Source of the DNA: Chloroflexi bacterium 54-19
GTDB lineage: Bacteria > Chloroflexota > Chloroflexia > Chloroheliales > Chloroheliaceae
Length of the DNA stretch: 64,000 nucleotides
Assembly (NCBI GenBank): GCA_001898225.1
Contig: MKTJ01000002.1
Span: 103,082-167,081 of the forward strand
Reading direction: 5' to 3'
This document shows, piece by piece, positions 8,225 to 17,705 of this stretch; the first letter of the stretch is position 1; the number at the start of each line of letters is the position of its first letter. The notes below the pieces were generated by a model that ran no database searches, had not been told where the DNA came from, and saw only the letters and a list, made by a program, of their open reading frames with translations. Both the position numbers and the translations under genes were made by a program.

Positions 8225-10171
8225 CTATAACCAGTCGGGTAGCTGCTGGTGTTCAGGAATGGGGGCGGTATGGCCGAAGCGAGGCAGGAGAAGCATAAAG
8301 GTGCTACCCTTGCCTTCCTCGCTGGTGGCGATTAGCTGGCCGTGCATGGCTTGAGCCAAATTCCGGCTGATAAAGAGGCCCAACCCCAGGCCGTTGGCCC
8401 GGCCCGGCTGGCTGCTGGCCTTATAGAACCGCTCGAAGATATGCGGTAAATCCTGCTCCGAAATGCCGAGCCCGTTGTCGGTCACGGCCACCTTGACCGT
8501 CTGGGAAGGTCCCAGCGTCAGGTCAATGCGGATAGTGCCGCCGTTGGGCGAGAATTTCACGGCGTTGGTAAGAAGATTGTGCATTATGCGTGAGAAAACC
8601 GCCGGGTCGACCTCGGCGCTCAGGTTGTTCTTGCGCGCTACCACTTCGAACTTGTGACGGACCGGGGGACCGCCGGGAATTTGCAACTGTTCCTCGACCT
8701 GGGCCACCGCGTCCTGGATGAGCGGCAGGAGCGGGCGGGGTAGCATGTGGAGTTCGACCTGCCCGCTTTCAATCTGCGAAATCCGGGCCAGGTCGGTCAC
8801 GAGATATTGCAGGCGGTCTATCTGGCTGCCGATGATGGTCGTGAACTGGCGCAGGTTCTCGACGGCGCGGTTAGGCTGGCCGTTAGCTCCACGCGGTTTC
8901 GATTCATCCAGCCTTTTCGCCAGCAGGTGGTTGTACCCCTTCATGTTGGTGAGAGGCGTATTCAGTTCGTGGGAGACCAACGTTAAAAATTCGTCTTTGA
9001 CCCGCTGCTCCCGTTTGGCGGCCTCGTACATGCGGGCGTTCTCGATGGCGACGGCGGCGCGGTCGGCCAGGGCCTGGGCCAGGCCAAGCTGGTCTTCCTC
9101 GATAGACTTGTCGGAAGCGCCGTAAGTGACCATGTAAGAGAGTAACGAGCCGATAATCCGGCCTCGCGTCTTGAGCGGCACGCAGACCAGGCTGTTGACG
9201 CCGTACTCTTTGGTCAGGAAAGGAATAGATTTCAGGATTTCCGCCGGGTCGCGCAGCAGGAACGAAACGCCGGTCTGCATAGATTTGCCAATCGGACCGC
9301 TGCCGAGCTTGACCGGGGCGTTTTCCTTGACCGGGGAGACCACCTTGATTTCGCCGTTCTGGACCGCGCTGGAATAGAAGGCAACCGGGTGGGCGGCGTC
9401 CGAGCCTTCCTGGATAATATAGACCAAGGCGCTGTTGCCCAGGCACCCGCCGACCGTGCGGACGACCCAGTTGAGGACATCGCCGGTCTTGAGGGAGGAA
9501 TTAAAAATGCGCCCGGCCTCGGCCAGGAGCGCGGCGTCTTTTTCACGCTGGCGGGCCGTTTCGTAAAGACGGGCGTTGGTAATCGCCAGGGCGGCCTGGT
9601 TGGCAAAGACCGTCAACAGGCGGGTTTCTTGCTCGGTATAGCTGTGCGGCTGGTAGTGGTAGAGGATGAGAGTGCCAATCAGGGCCTCGCGGTGCAGGAG
9701 CGGCAAGGTCAGCATCGTGCGGAAACCCTCGCGGGTATTGACCTCACGCAGACCGTTCAGGCGGGCATCGTTGCGGGCGTCGGCGATATAGACCGGGCGG
9801 CGCTGGCTTTGAAGCTGGCGAAACTCCTTTTTCTCATAAAAAGCGGTCAGGCTTGCCAGGTAGGCTTCGCTCAGACCGGTATTGGCGGCGCAAATCACCT
9901 TGCCAATGTCCTGGCGGCGGGCCTCGCTGACCCCCTTATTTTCTTCGGAGAGGGGCAACTTCTCGCGCAAAAAGACGGCGGCCTGGTCGGCACGGAAAAG
10001 GGCGCATACCTGGACCAGCAAATCGCGCAACACCCGCCCCGCGTTGAGGTCGCTGTTGAGCAGGGCCGAGATAGTCAGTAAAGCCTCGACCTGCTCAGGT
10101 TTCAGGGCTGGATTGTTCCGGCCTGCCGAGCCGCCGGAAAGCGCGGTGCTGTTCTCATTTTCAATAGACAT
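8225..10171 (-). CDS. GAF-GAF sensor histidine kinase (HisKA type)
   Basis: 648-residue soluble kinase. Two GAF domains (about 28-200 and 215-380) precede a HisKA domain with LVSHELNTPL (His401) and an HATPase domain with N-box NLLTNAVKFSPNGG, DNGLGISEQDL, FERFYKASS and the G2 box GLGLGLFISRNLA. GAF domains commonly bind small ligands or mediate dimerisation, so an intracellular signal is likely. There is no response regulator gene beside it; it is an orphan kinase. It converges on rplS and is divergent from the glycosyltransferase pair. Confidence 0.93.
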   Translation of the reverse strand: MSIENENSTALSGGSAGRNNPALKPEQVEALLTISALLNSDLNAGRVLRDLLVQVCALFRADQAAVFLREKLPLSEENKGVSEARRQDIGKVICAANTGLSEAYLASLTAFYEKKEFRQLQSQRRPVYIADARNDARLNGLREVNTREGFRTMLTLPLLHREALIGTLILYHYQPHSYTEQETRLLTVFANQAALAITNARLYETARQREKDAALLAEAGRIFNSSLKTGDVLNWVVRTVGGCLGNSALVYIIQEGSDAAHPVAFYSSAVQNGEIKVVSPVKENAPVKLGSGPIGKSMQTGVSFLLRDPAEILKSIPFLTKEYGVNSLVCVPLKTRGRIIGSLLSYMVTYGASDKSIEEDQLGLAQALADRAAVAIENARMYEAAKREQRVKDEFLTLVSHELNTPLTNMKGYNHLLAKRLDESKPRGANGQPNRAVENLRQFTTIIGSQIDRLQYLVTDLARISQIESGQVELHMLPRPLLPLIQDAVAQVEEQLQIPGGPPVRHKFEVVARKNNLSAEVDPAVFSRIMHNLLTNAVKFSPNGGTIRIDLTLGPSQTVKVAVTDNGLGISEQDLPHIFERFYKASSQPGRANGLGLGLFISRNLAQAMHGQLIATSEEGKGSTFMLLLPRFGHTAPIPEHQQLPDWL

Positions 10172-10602
10172 TTAGCCACCCTTCACCGCCACATCCGGTA
10201 AAGTAAAGTAATAATTTTGTCAGTTTAACCTGGTTAACTCTTTCAAAAACACCGGGACATTATGCAAAACCACCGGCTAAAGCGGTGAATATAGCAGCAT
10301 AGCAACACTACTTTACGGCAAAACCTGGTGGAAACCGGCTTTTTTTAAATTATAACATAAGAACGATAGTTTGAAAGAGTACTTTTCGAGGGCGGACTGG
10401 ACCGGACTGGTCCCCTAATTTGACCTTAGGACTCTACCCCAGGTATAATTGGAAGAACATCCTGCGGAGCGGCTTTGCTCATGAAAAGCTCGTGGTAAGC
10501 CGGTCGTCGAGAGCGACTTCGCAACTTTTAGCCTGTAGATACGTTCAATAGCTATGAGGTATCAGGCAATAAATTTTTTGAAATAAAGGCAGATGCAGCA
10601 AA
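10172..10602. other. Divergent intergenic region with promoter and structured leader
   Basis: Lies between the minus-strand kinase and the plus-strand glycosyltransferase pair. A good promoter for the latter is at 10420-10449. The resulting leader of about 145 bases can form a stem between CGGCTT (10470-10475) and AAGCCG (10497-10502). I do not recognise it as a known riboswitch. Confidence 0.5.
10420..10449 (+). promoter_or_regulatory. Sigma-70-type promoter of the glycosyltransferase pair
   Basis: TTGACC (10420-10425), 18-base spacer and TATAAT (10444-10449). Confidence 0.65.
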
Positions 10603-11406
10603 GTGAACACTTCCGAAATTCTAGAACCGGCTTCCCTGGTTCCCGGTGAACCGGCCAGCGCCCAAACTACCAATCCACCCAGCATTTCAGTCTTTTTCCC
10701 GGCCTATAATGACGGCGGCACCATCGCCAGTATGGTCCTGTCCGCCCTTAGCACCTGCCGCAAGTTGACCGACGACTACGAAGTCATCGTGATAAATGAC
10801 GGAAGCAAAGACTATACCGGCGAGGTGCTGGACGAACTGGCGCGCGTCTATCCCGACCACGTCCGTATCATTCATCACGTCAAGAACCGGGGCTATGGCG
10901 GGGCTTTGCGGAGCGGTTTCGAGGCGGCGACCAAAGACCTGGTCTTCTATACCGATGGCGACGCCCAGTACGACCCGCACGAACTGAGCGTGCTGCTCGA
11001 AAAAATGGCGCCGGGCGTGGATATTGTCAACGGCTACAAAATCGAGCGCCACGACCCCCTGCACCGGGTCATTATCGGCAAGATTTACCACTGGACCGTC
11101 AAGACTTCGTTCGGCCTGGGTATCCGCGACACCGACTGCGATTTCAGGCTCATCCGGCGGGATTGTTTCGACAACATCGAACTGACCAGCAATAGCGGCA
11201 CGATTTGCCTGGAGTTGGTCAAGAAATTGCAGGATGCCGGCTACAAATTTGACGAAGTGCCGGTGCATCACTTCCACCGGGCCTATGGCAAATCCCAGTT
11301 CTTCAACTTCCCGCGCCTGTGGCGGACCGGCGTCAATCTTATCAGCCTGTGGTGGCGGCTGGTCATTTTGCGAGAACACAAGCGCAAAGGTAACAAAAAG
11401 AAGTAG
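10603..11406 (+). CDS. Family 2 glycosyltransferase, polyprenyl-phosphate sugar synthase type
   Basis: 267-residue GT2 enzyme with a GTG start. Motifs: FFPAYNDGGTI near residue 32, VIVINDGSKDYTGE, and the metal-binding FYTDGDAQYDPHEL. The C-terminal EVPVHHFHRAYGKSQFF segment resembles dolichol/undecaprenyl-phosphate mannose or glucose synthases. There is no C-terminal membrane anchor; the protein ends in a Lys-rich tail. It should move a sugar from a nucleotide donor to a lipid carrier or glycan at the inner face of the membrane. The next gene starts directly after its stop codon, so the two are co-translated partners. Confidence 0.88.
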   Translation: MNTSEILEPASLVPGEPASAQTTNPPSISVFFPAYNDGGTIASMVLSALSTCRKLTDDYEVIVINDGSKDYTGEVLDELARVYPDHVRIIHHVKNRGYGGALRSGFEAATKDLVFYTDGDAQYDPHELSVLLEKMAPGVDIVNGYKIERHDPLHRVIIGKIYHWTVKTSFGLGIRDTDCDFRLIRRDCFDNIELTSNSGTICLELVKKLQDAGYKFDEVPVHHFHRAYGKSQFFNFPRLWRTGVNLISLWWRLVILREHKRKGNKKK

Positions 11407-12432
11407 ATGATTTCAGACGACCAACTGACTATTGTAATCCCGGCCTATAACGAGGAAGCCAATATCCGCATGGTGGTGGGCCGGGTCAAAGCCATGAAAC
11501 CCCACTGCGAGGTTATCGTAGTGGACGACGGTTCGCTCGACCGGACTTCGCTGGAAGCGGAGGCCGCCGGGGCCAGGGTCATCCGTCACCCCTACAACAA
11601 GGGCAACGGGGCGTCGGTCAAGACCGGCATCCGGGCCGCCAGGGGCGAATATATCCTGCTTCTCGACGCCGACGGCCAGCACGCCCCCGAAGACCTCGAC
11701 CGGTTGCTCGAACACCTCGGCCCTTACGACCTGGTGGTGGGCGCCCGGACCCGCGACAGCGATAGCGCAAAAACACGGGACGTCGGCAACTGGGTCTTTC
11801 GCTCCCTGGCAAGCTACCTGGTCGAAATGAAGGTGCCGGACCCGACCAGCGGGTTTCGCTGCTTCAAACGCGACAAGGTGATGGACTTTATTCACCTCTT
11901 GCCCAACCAGTATTCTTACCCGACCACGACCACGATGAGCTTTATCAAGGCCGGGTACAACGTCAAGCACGTGCCGATTAAGGCCCACCGGCGGCAGGGC
12001 GGCAAGAGCCACATCCGGCCCATCCGGGACGGCGTCAAGTTCATCACAATTATCCTCAGGATGATAACGCTCTTTAACCCGATTAAGATTTTCATGCCAC
12101 TGGCGCTGCTCTGGTTCATACTGGGCGCGGGCTACGGGCTGGTCAACTTCTTTTTCGCCAACGGTAAAATCCCCAACGGCGCGGTCTTGCTCATCAGCAT
12201 CAGCGTTTTGATTTTCCTGTGCGGCCTGATTTCGGAGCAAATCGCGGCTTTGCGGTTCGAACGGAGCAACCTGCGCGAATACAACCGGGAGCCTGAGCGA
12301 GAGCAACCCGCCGCCAGGGCTGAAATTAGCACGGCCCCACAACCGCAAAGGGTCCCCACCCAGGTTCAACCGGCGAATACGACCGGGGAAACGGTGGAAG
12401 CCGATGCCCGCGACGCCGTACCCCTCGGCTAA
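11407..12432 (+). CDS. Family 2 glycosyltransferase with two C-terminal membrane segments
   Basis: 341 residues. The catalytic domain has TIVIPAYNEEANI, VIVVDDGSLDRT and LLLDADGQHAPEDL. After the GT domain come two hydrophobic helices (about 222-245 and 252-275) and then a polar, Pro/Gln-rich tail. This is the architecture of membrane-anchored polyprenyl-phosphate glycosyltransferases. The ATG follows the upstream stop codon with no gap, so the two glycosyltransferases probably work on the same lipid-linked sugar pathway. A strong terminator follows. Confidence 0.88.
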   Translation: MISDDQLTIVIPAYNEEANIRMVVGRVKAMKPHCEVIVVDDGSLDRTSLEAEAAGARVIRHPYNKGNGASVKTGIRAARGEYILLLDADGQHAPEDLDRLLEHLGPYDLVVGARTRDSDSAKTRDVGNWVFRSLASYLVEMKVPDPTSGFRCFKRDKVMDFIHLLPNQYSYPTTTTMSFIKAGYNVKHVPIKAHRRQGGKSHIRPIRDGVKFITIILRMITLFNPIKIFMPLALLWFILGAGYGLVNFFFANGKIPNGAVLLISISVLIFLCGLISEQIAALRFERSNLREYNREPEREQPAARAEISTAPQPQRVPTQVQPANTTGETVEADARDAVPLG

Positions 12433-12454
12433 ACTTACTTTCGCCATAAAAAGC

Positions 12455-12479
12455 AGGGCTCTCGTTTGAGAGCCCTTTT
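12455..12479 (+). terminator. Intrinsic terminator
   Basis: Stem GGGCTCTC (12456-12463), loop GTTT, GAGAGCCC (12468-12475), then TTTT. Ends the glycosyltransferase operon. Confidence 0.9.
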
Positions 12480-12517
12480 CTATTTCTATTTATTGATTTT
12501 ATGTTTTGTGGTGGATT

Positions 12518-13102
12518 TTATTCAAAAAGAGTCTTTACCGGGAGGGTGAAACCGGGGATAACTTCTTCGCCGGAGAGAGTGTCCGCAATCCCCAGAATTT
12601 GCACCGGGTCAACCTGGTCGGAGTGATAGACCTCGACCTTTTGGGTGGCCGGGTTAATGGCCCACACGATTGAAACACCCGCAACCTGGTAACGCCGTAT
12701 CTTGGCGCGGGCTTCGGCCTGATGCGCTTTTGTGTTAAGGTCACCAGGGCTCCATACCTCGACTGCGAGGTCGGGTCGGACTGGCACCGAACCTCTTGAA
12801 CGGTCCGGCAAGTTTTCAGTCTTGATAAAAGCCACATCCGGCGCTGCATTGAAGCCAGGTGCTATCTGAAAGCCGGTATCCGTCCAGGAGCGACCTAACT
12901 TTCTCTCCGGGTCAAAGATAGCGATTCTGACAACAATCTCATTCCCGATGCGACCGTGGTCATCTCCTGCTGGTGGCGTCACTTTTATCACTCCGTCTAT
13001 GAGTTCATATTTGTTTCCATCGGCGGGCAAATCCAATTCTTCGAACTCTTTTAGCGAATAGAGCCGGTTGGGTTTAGTTTCTATAATTGCCGGTAGTGCC
13101 AT
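12518..13102 (-). CDS. Uma2 family (DUF820) PD-(D/E)XK-type putative endonuclease
   Basis: 194 residues, the usual size for Uma2 proteins. Recognisable positions are KYELIDG near residue 32, PDVAFI, PDLAVEVWSPGD and the C-terminal RRYQVAGVSIVWAINP. Uma2 proteins have a restriction-endonuclease-like fold and are abundant in cyanobacteria and Chloroflexota, but their cellular role is not established. A clear AAGGAG ribosome binding site lies upstream. It is a single gene; nothing beside it suggests a restriction system. Confidence 0.88.
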   Translation of the reverse strand: MALPAIIETKPNRLYSLKEFEELDLPADGNKYELIDGVIKVTPPAGDDHGRIGNEIVVRIAIFDPERKLGRSWTDTGFQIAPGFNAAPDVAFIKTENLPDRSRGSVPVRPDLAVEVWSPGDLNTKAHQAEARAKIRRYQVAGVSIVWAINPATQKVEVYHSDQVDPVQILGIADTLSGEEVIPGFTLPVKTLFE

Positions 13103-13276
13103 AACTTGCTACTCCTTACGAAGGACAATGCTCAACCTGGGGCTTACAACGGAGTTTTATGAACCGCTCTACCGGGTTGGTGTGACTGCCGAATCTTTCG
13201 GAATGGCCGTCCCCGGTAAAGCAAGATGGTATCTTTACTAAAACAAGTGTACTAAATACCCGGTGACTTTACAAGC

Positions 13277-14683
13277 CTAAACCGGGACGCCGATGCCGCT
13301 CAACCACTGGCGGGTGTCATCCAGGAGCGTTTTCGAACTGGCGATGGCATTTTTGACCTGGCCGGGAGCCGTACCGCCGTAGGTGTTGCGGGCCGACATC
13401 GAGGTTTCAGGCGTAATTCTCAGGGCGTCCACCTCAAAGAGCGGTGAGAACTGCTTGAACTCTTCCAGGGTCAGGCCGGAGAAAGTTTTCTTGTTATCAA
13501 TGGCGTAGCGGACCAGTTTGCCGACCACCTCGTGAGCCTGGCGGAAGGGCAAACCCTTGCCGACCAGGTAATCGGCCAGGTCGGTCGCGGTCGCAAACGA
13601 ACCGTCCGCGCCCTTCAACATGTTCTCGCGTTTAATCCGCATGGTCGCAATCATCCCCTCGAAGACGGTCAGCGAGGTTAGAAGCGTGTCGGAGGCGTCG
13701 AACAGCCCTTCTTTGTCCTCCTGCATGTCCTTGTTGTACGAGAGCGGCAACCCCTTCAAGGTGACCAGGATGGCGGTGAGATGCCCGACCATGCGCCCGG
13801 TCTTGCCGCGCACCAGTTCGGCCATATCGGGGTTCTTCTTCTGGGGCATGATGCTGCTGCCGGTCGAATACGAGTCGTCCAATTCGATAAAACCGAACTC
13901 GCCCGTGCTCCACAAAATGATTTCTTCGGCAAAGCGCGAGAGATGGACCGAACAAAGAGCCGCCGCCGCCAGAAATTCGACCACAAAATCGCGGTCGCTC
14001 ACGGCGTCCATCGAGTTGCGGGTGACCGCGCTCAGGCCGAGTTGTTCGGCCACATACTCACGGTCGAGCGGGTAAGGCACCCCGGCCAGGGCCCCGCTAC
14101 CGAGCGGCGAAACATCAGTCCGGCCATAGCAGTCCGAAAACCGCCCGGCGTCGCGCTGGAACATCTCGAAATAGGCCAGGAGATGATGGGAGAGCAGGAC
14201 CGGTTGGGCCCTTTGAAGGTGGGTATAGCCGGGCATAATGACCCCTTCATACTTTTCGGCCAGCCGCACCAGTGTTTCCTGTAACCGCATGATGCGCTCG
14301 ACGGTCTGCCCGATAACCCGGCAGACATAGAGCCGGAAGTCGAGAGCAATCTGGTCGTTGCGGCTGCGCCCGGTGTGGAGACGGCCCGCCGCTTCGCCGA
14401 TGTCGGCGGCCAACTCTGCTTCGATATTGAGGTGAATATCCTCGCGGTCGAGGCGAAAGTCGAACTCGCCTTTCTCGATGCGCTGTTGGATTCGTTCCAG
14501 CCCGGCCACAATCTTGTCGGCGTCCTCGCTCGAAATGATGCCCTGCTTTGCCAGCATGCGGGCGTGGGCTTTCGAACCGGCGATGTCCTCCCGGTAGAGT
14601 TTCTGGTCAAACGGGATAGACGCCCCAAATTCCTCCGCGATTTCGTTCACCGGCTTCTCGAACCGGCCTCCCCACAATTTCAT
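13277..14683 (-). CDS. argH: Argininosuccinate lyase
   Basis: 468 residues, standard ArgH length. It cleaves argininosuccinate to arginine and fumarate, the last step of arginine synthesis. The fumarase/aspartase superfamily signature GSSIMPQKKNPD is intact, and the N-terminal KLWGGRFEKP and HTGRSRNDQ motifs are characteristic of ArgH. The catalytic Ser of the mobile loop lies in the signature. argG is not adjacent, so the pathway genes are dispersed. A GGTGAG-type binding site precedes the ATG. Confidence 0.98.
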   Translation of the reverse strand: MKLWGGRFEKPVNEIAEEFGASIPFDQKLYREDIAGSKAHARMLAKQGIISSEDADKIVAGLERIQQRIEKGEFDFRLDREDIHLNIEAELAADIGEAAGRLHTGRSRNDQIALDFRLYVCRVIGQTVERIMRLQETLVRLAEKYEGVIMPGYTHLQRAQPVLLSHHLLAYFEMFQRDAGRFSDCYGRTDVSPLGSGALAGVPYPLDREYVAEQLGLSAVTRNSMDAVSDRDFVVEFLAAAALCSVHLSRFAEEIILWSTGEFGFIELDDSYSTGSSIMPQKKNPDMAELVRGKTGRMVGHLTAILVTLKGLPLSYNKDMQEDKEGLFDASDTLLTSLTVFEGMIATMRIKRENMLKGADGSFATATDLADYLVGKGLPFRQAHEVVGKLVRYAIDNKKTFSGLTLEEFKQFSPLFEVDALRITPETSMSARNTYGGTAPGQVKNAIASSKTLLDDTRQWLSGIGVPV

Positions 14684-14792
14684 TATTCGTTCTCACCTTC
14701 CAGGTCAACTAAGTCCAATCCGCTCGGTCGCACGCCGCCAAATATACCTTATCGGCGGGGCCGGGGCAACTATCTTAAAAAGCTATCTCAAA

Positions 14793-17324
14793 CTAATAGG
14801 AAAAAAATAACATCTTTTCCAGGCTGGCCCGCACTCGTCCCAACCGGGCCAGGGGTCCGTCCGGCCCTACCGCCGCCAGGGCTTTCTTGACTCCAGAGGC
14901 GCTTCCTTCCAGTTGCGGTAAAATGTTCGCCAGGATAGCGTCTTCGAGGGCCTCTTGCGGGTCTTTATAATAAGAAGGGGCGACGGCGCAGAAAAGCAGA
15001 CTTTCCAGCAAAGGTGCGGTCCCGACCGCTTTACCACCTGACCCCGGCGCGGCAGGGTCGGGCCGGACCGCTGCCACAAATTGGCTCAACGTATCGGCGG
15101 TCTCGCGCAAGACCGGGTCGGCAAAATCGCCCGCAGGGGTAAGCTCAATTTCGGGCAGGCGGGATTTCAGGGCGCGGGGCAGGAAACGCCGCTCGGCCTC
15201 GACCGGGGGCAAATCTATTTCTACCATCGCGAAACGGCGGCGCAAGGCCTGGCTCATCTCGAAAAGGGTGGTGCGGTCGACCGCGTTGAGAGTGCCGATT
15301 ATCCGAAAAGCTTCCGGGATAAACAAATCGGCTCCCCGGCCCAGGCGAGCCGCCGGTAAGAGCGGGCGGTCGCGGTATTCCAGCAGGGTAAAGAGTTCGC
15401 CAAAAGCCCGGTCCTGGTTAGCCCGGTTGAACTCGTCAATAATCAGGTAGTGGGGCCGCCCGTTCCGGCGCAGGCTCTCCTCACAGCAGAGGGCGGCGCG
15501 AGAGACCACGCCCGGCTCGAAGTAGTAGAAAAGGCTCTGGCTGCTTCGTCCCGCTTCCCCGGCCAGGCCGGGCCGGATGCCCCCGATAGTGTCGTACTGG
15601 CTCCATTCGGCGGTCGCGGTCGCCAGGGTATAGTTGGTGGCGTCGGCTTCGGCGGTCCAACCGGGGTCAGGCGCGCCAAGTTGCCCGGCGATAAGGCGGG
15701 CCAGGCGGGTCTTGCCGGTGCCGGGCGGCCCGTACAACAGCAGGCTGCGCCCGGCTTCCAGGTGAGTGATAATCTCGGCAATCTTTTCGGCCTGGACCAC
15801 CAATCTTTCCTGCAAAAAGACCCGCAAAGCTTCAAGCTGGTCGGCGCTGAGCGGCGGCACTTTGAGCCGGGCCACTCGCAAGACCTCGGCGCTGGCGGCA
15901 GCGTCGGCAGGTGGGAGCGGGGGCGGCCCGGCCTCCGGTTCGTTTTGGACAGCTTCATCCGGTGGCAAAACGGTATAGACCTGGGGCGCTTCCGCCACCG
16001 CCGCTAACTCCGCCGGTTCCAGCGGGTAGAACGGCTCCGGTTCGTCCGGTGAGGTGGCCGAAGAAGCCCCCGGCACGAATCCAACCGGTTCGGCGTCATC
16101 GAAGGGGGCGCTCAGGCGGCGGGCGAACGGGTAGAGCAAGCGCCACTCCGAAACGAGGTCTTCCAGAGATAGAGCGGCGCTGCCAAAAGGCCAGGGACGC
16201 AGCAGCCAGAATTCTCCCGACAGGTCGCCGGGTTCCGGTTTTTCTATCACGGTTAAACCGGGACCGTAGAAGCGGTATTCGGGACGCGCCGCCAGGAACC
16301 CCTCTAAATCTTTTAAGACACTCTCCCCGGCGTCGGTCGCCAGGGCCGCCACGCTAAAGCCCTCGAAGTTGGCCCCGGCCAGCCAGTCCCCCGCCCCGCT
16401 GGGCCGCAGTTCCAGGCGAAAAGGCAACTCCGGTTCGGCAAACTGCAAAAAGCCGGGCGCGTTGCTAATTCTCAGGGTGGTCCCGCGCAAGCCGGGGCCA
16501 AGCGAAGCCCGCAAGGCCGGTTCGAGCAGCCGCCGCAACTCCTCGGTGCGCTGCTGGGCCCGCGCCTGGGCGCTCTTTTCGGGGCTGAGTTGAGGTCTGG
16601 TCAGGCGGACAGTCGCCAGTTCCCGGCGGGAGAGCCAGGCCAGAAAGCCGTCCATCTCCCACAGGTTGGTCAGGTCTAGCTCGGCGGCCAGGCCGACAAA
16701 AGCCAGATAAAAGTTGGTATAGCGGCCCGCCGGGCTTTTGGCGGAAGCGACCAACCGGCCCAACCGTTCCAACTGTTCCCGGCTGACGCGCTGGTAGACC
16801 GGCCAATCGGGCTGGCGGGCCGACCAGTGGAAACTCGCCACGTAGGGCAATAGCCCCGGTCTTACGGGGGAGGTGGCCGGGGATAGCCCGTTCAATTCTT
16901 CGAGGAAAGCGGTGAAATTTTCGAGGGCCAGCCCTGCCGTGTCGAGGTTTGGCGGGACGGTTAGTAGGTTGCGCAGGGCGGCGCTGGCGGCGTTCAGGCG
17001 GTTGGTAGCCCCGGCCAGTTTGAAATAACTTTCGAGAAAAAGCCGTCCCGCCCCGTTGAACCGCCAGTAGCGGGTATTTTCCCGGCCCCGCGCAGCCGAA
17101 AGCTGGCGGCGGCTCTGGTCGGACAACCGGCGAACGTAATCGCTGAGCGAAATTTGATTGTCAAGGAAATCCTGCAAGGCCGGGCGCAATTCGGCCAGGG
17201 AAGCGGCCCGGTCGGCCAGTTCGTTGTAATAAAACTGGGGTTGCCCGGCGCGTTCCTCCCGGTACTGGGCCAGCAGCCCGGCCAGGTTGGACGGCCCGGC
17301 CTGGGAAAGCGACTTTTTGACCAT
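14793..17324 (-). CDS. McrB-like AAA+ ATPase with large unrecognised N-terminal region
   Basis: 843 residues. The C-terminal third is an AAA_5/McrB-type ATPase: Walker A GPPGTGKT (532-539), Walker B LIIDEFNRA (from 627), sensor 1 IIGTLN (675-680) and an ALRRRF arginine segment (693-698). The EFNRA and ALRRRF forms are those of the McrB/MoxR branch. The first 410 residues are mostly helical, have a DWPVYQRVSREQL stretch near 173 and are not a family I can name; an acidic Pro-rich linker (about 410-480) joins the halves. McrB needs an McrC partner for DNA cleavage, and none is next to it, so either it is an orphan or it has another role such as a chaperone-like ATPase. Confidence 0.75.
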   Translation of the reverse strand: MVKKSLSQAGPSNLAGLLAQYREERAGQPQFYYNELADRAASLAELRPALQDFLDNQISLSDYVRRLSDQSRRQLSAARGRENTRYWRFNGAGRLFLESYFKLAGATNRLNAASAALRNLLTVPPNLDTAGLALENFTAFLEELNGLSPATSPVRPGLLPYVASFHWSARQPDWPVYQRVSREQLERLGRLVASAKSPAGRYTNFYLAFVGLAAELDLTNLWEMDGFLAWLSRRELATVRLTRPQLSPEKSAQARAQQRTEELRRLLEPALRASLGPGLRGTTLRISNAPGFLQFAEPELPFRLELRPSGAGDWLAGANFEGFSVAALATDAGESVLKDLEGFLAARPEYRFYGPGLTVIEKPEPGDLSGEFWLLRPWPFGSAALSLEDLVSEWRLLYPFARRLSAPFDDAEPVGFVPGASSATSPDEPEPFYPLEPAELAAVAEAPQVYTVLPPDEAVQNEPEAGPPPLPPADAAASAEVLRVARLKVPPLSADQLEALRVFLQERLVVQAEKIAEIITHLEAGRSLLLYGPPGTGKTRLARLIAGQLGAPDPGWTAEADATNYTLATATAEWSQYDTIGGIRPGLAGEAGRSSQSLFYYFEPGVVSRAALCCEESLRRNGRPHYLIIDEFNRANQDRAFGELFTLLEYRDRPLLPAARLGRGADLFIPEAFRIIGTLNAVDRTTLFEMSQALRRRFAMVEIDLPPVEAERRFLPRALKSRLPEIELTPAGDFADPVLRETADTLSQFVAAVRPDPAAPGSGGKAVGTAPLLESLLFCAVAPSYYKDPQEALEDAILANILPQLEGSASGVKKALAAVGPDGPLARLGRVRASLEKMLFFSY

Positions 17325-17447
17325 GCCCTCTTACTTTGCTTCGCTTCGAATTTCCGGCAAATCTCTTGGTTTACTGCGCACTTGAAACTTCTTCTACCTT
17401 TTAAAGTATGACCCGCCCCTAATAATATGTCAACCTGGGAGGAAAAG

Positions 17448-17576
17448 TGAAGACTGTAGCCAGAAGGCAGTAGGCAGTAGCCAGAGGGAAGAAAGCAGTG
17501 TTTAGTTTTTAGTGATTAGTTTTTAGTGGGCAGAAGCAAGAAGGCAGTAGCCGGTAGTCAGAGGGCAGTATTTAGA
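17448..17576 (-). repeat. Low-complexity dispersed tract, long copy
   Basis: Runs of CAGAAGGCAGTAGGCAGTAG and GTGTTTAGTTTTTAGTG repeat here, the reverse complement of the tract type at 4015 and 20766. The two motifs alternate twice. Confidence 0.8.
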
Positions 17577-17705
17577 AGAAAGGGCAGATAAAGGCAAAAT
17601 GTGAATTAAAGTGTGAACCGGTGGGGACTGACAAATTTTTGGCAGCGTCTATAATTTTTTATGTAAGAACCAGTTACCAACTTACACCAGGTAGGTCAAG
17701 TACCT

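Noticed and set aside
10456..10602. Structured leader before the GT2 pair as a possible riboswitch
   Set aside because: One stem can be drawn, but I do not recognise any known aptamer core; a covariance search would be needed before naming it.
11413..12447. 344-codon minus-strand frame opposite the second GT2 gene
   Set aside because: Shadow of a clear glycosyltransferase; composition is not protein-like and there is no ribosome binding site.
12518..17324. Uma2 protein and McrB-like ATPase as one restriction system
   Set aside because: argH lies between them and each has its own ribosome binding site and gap; nothing links them.
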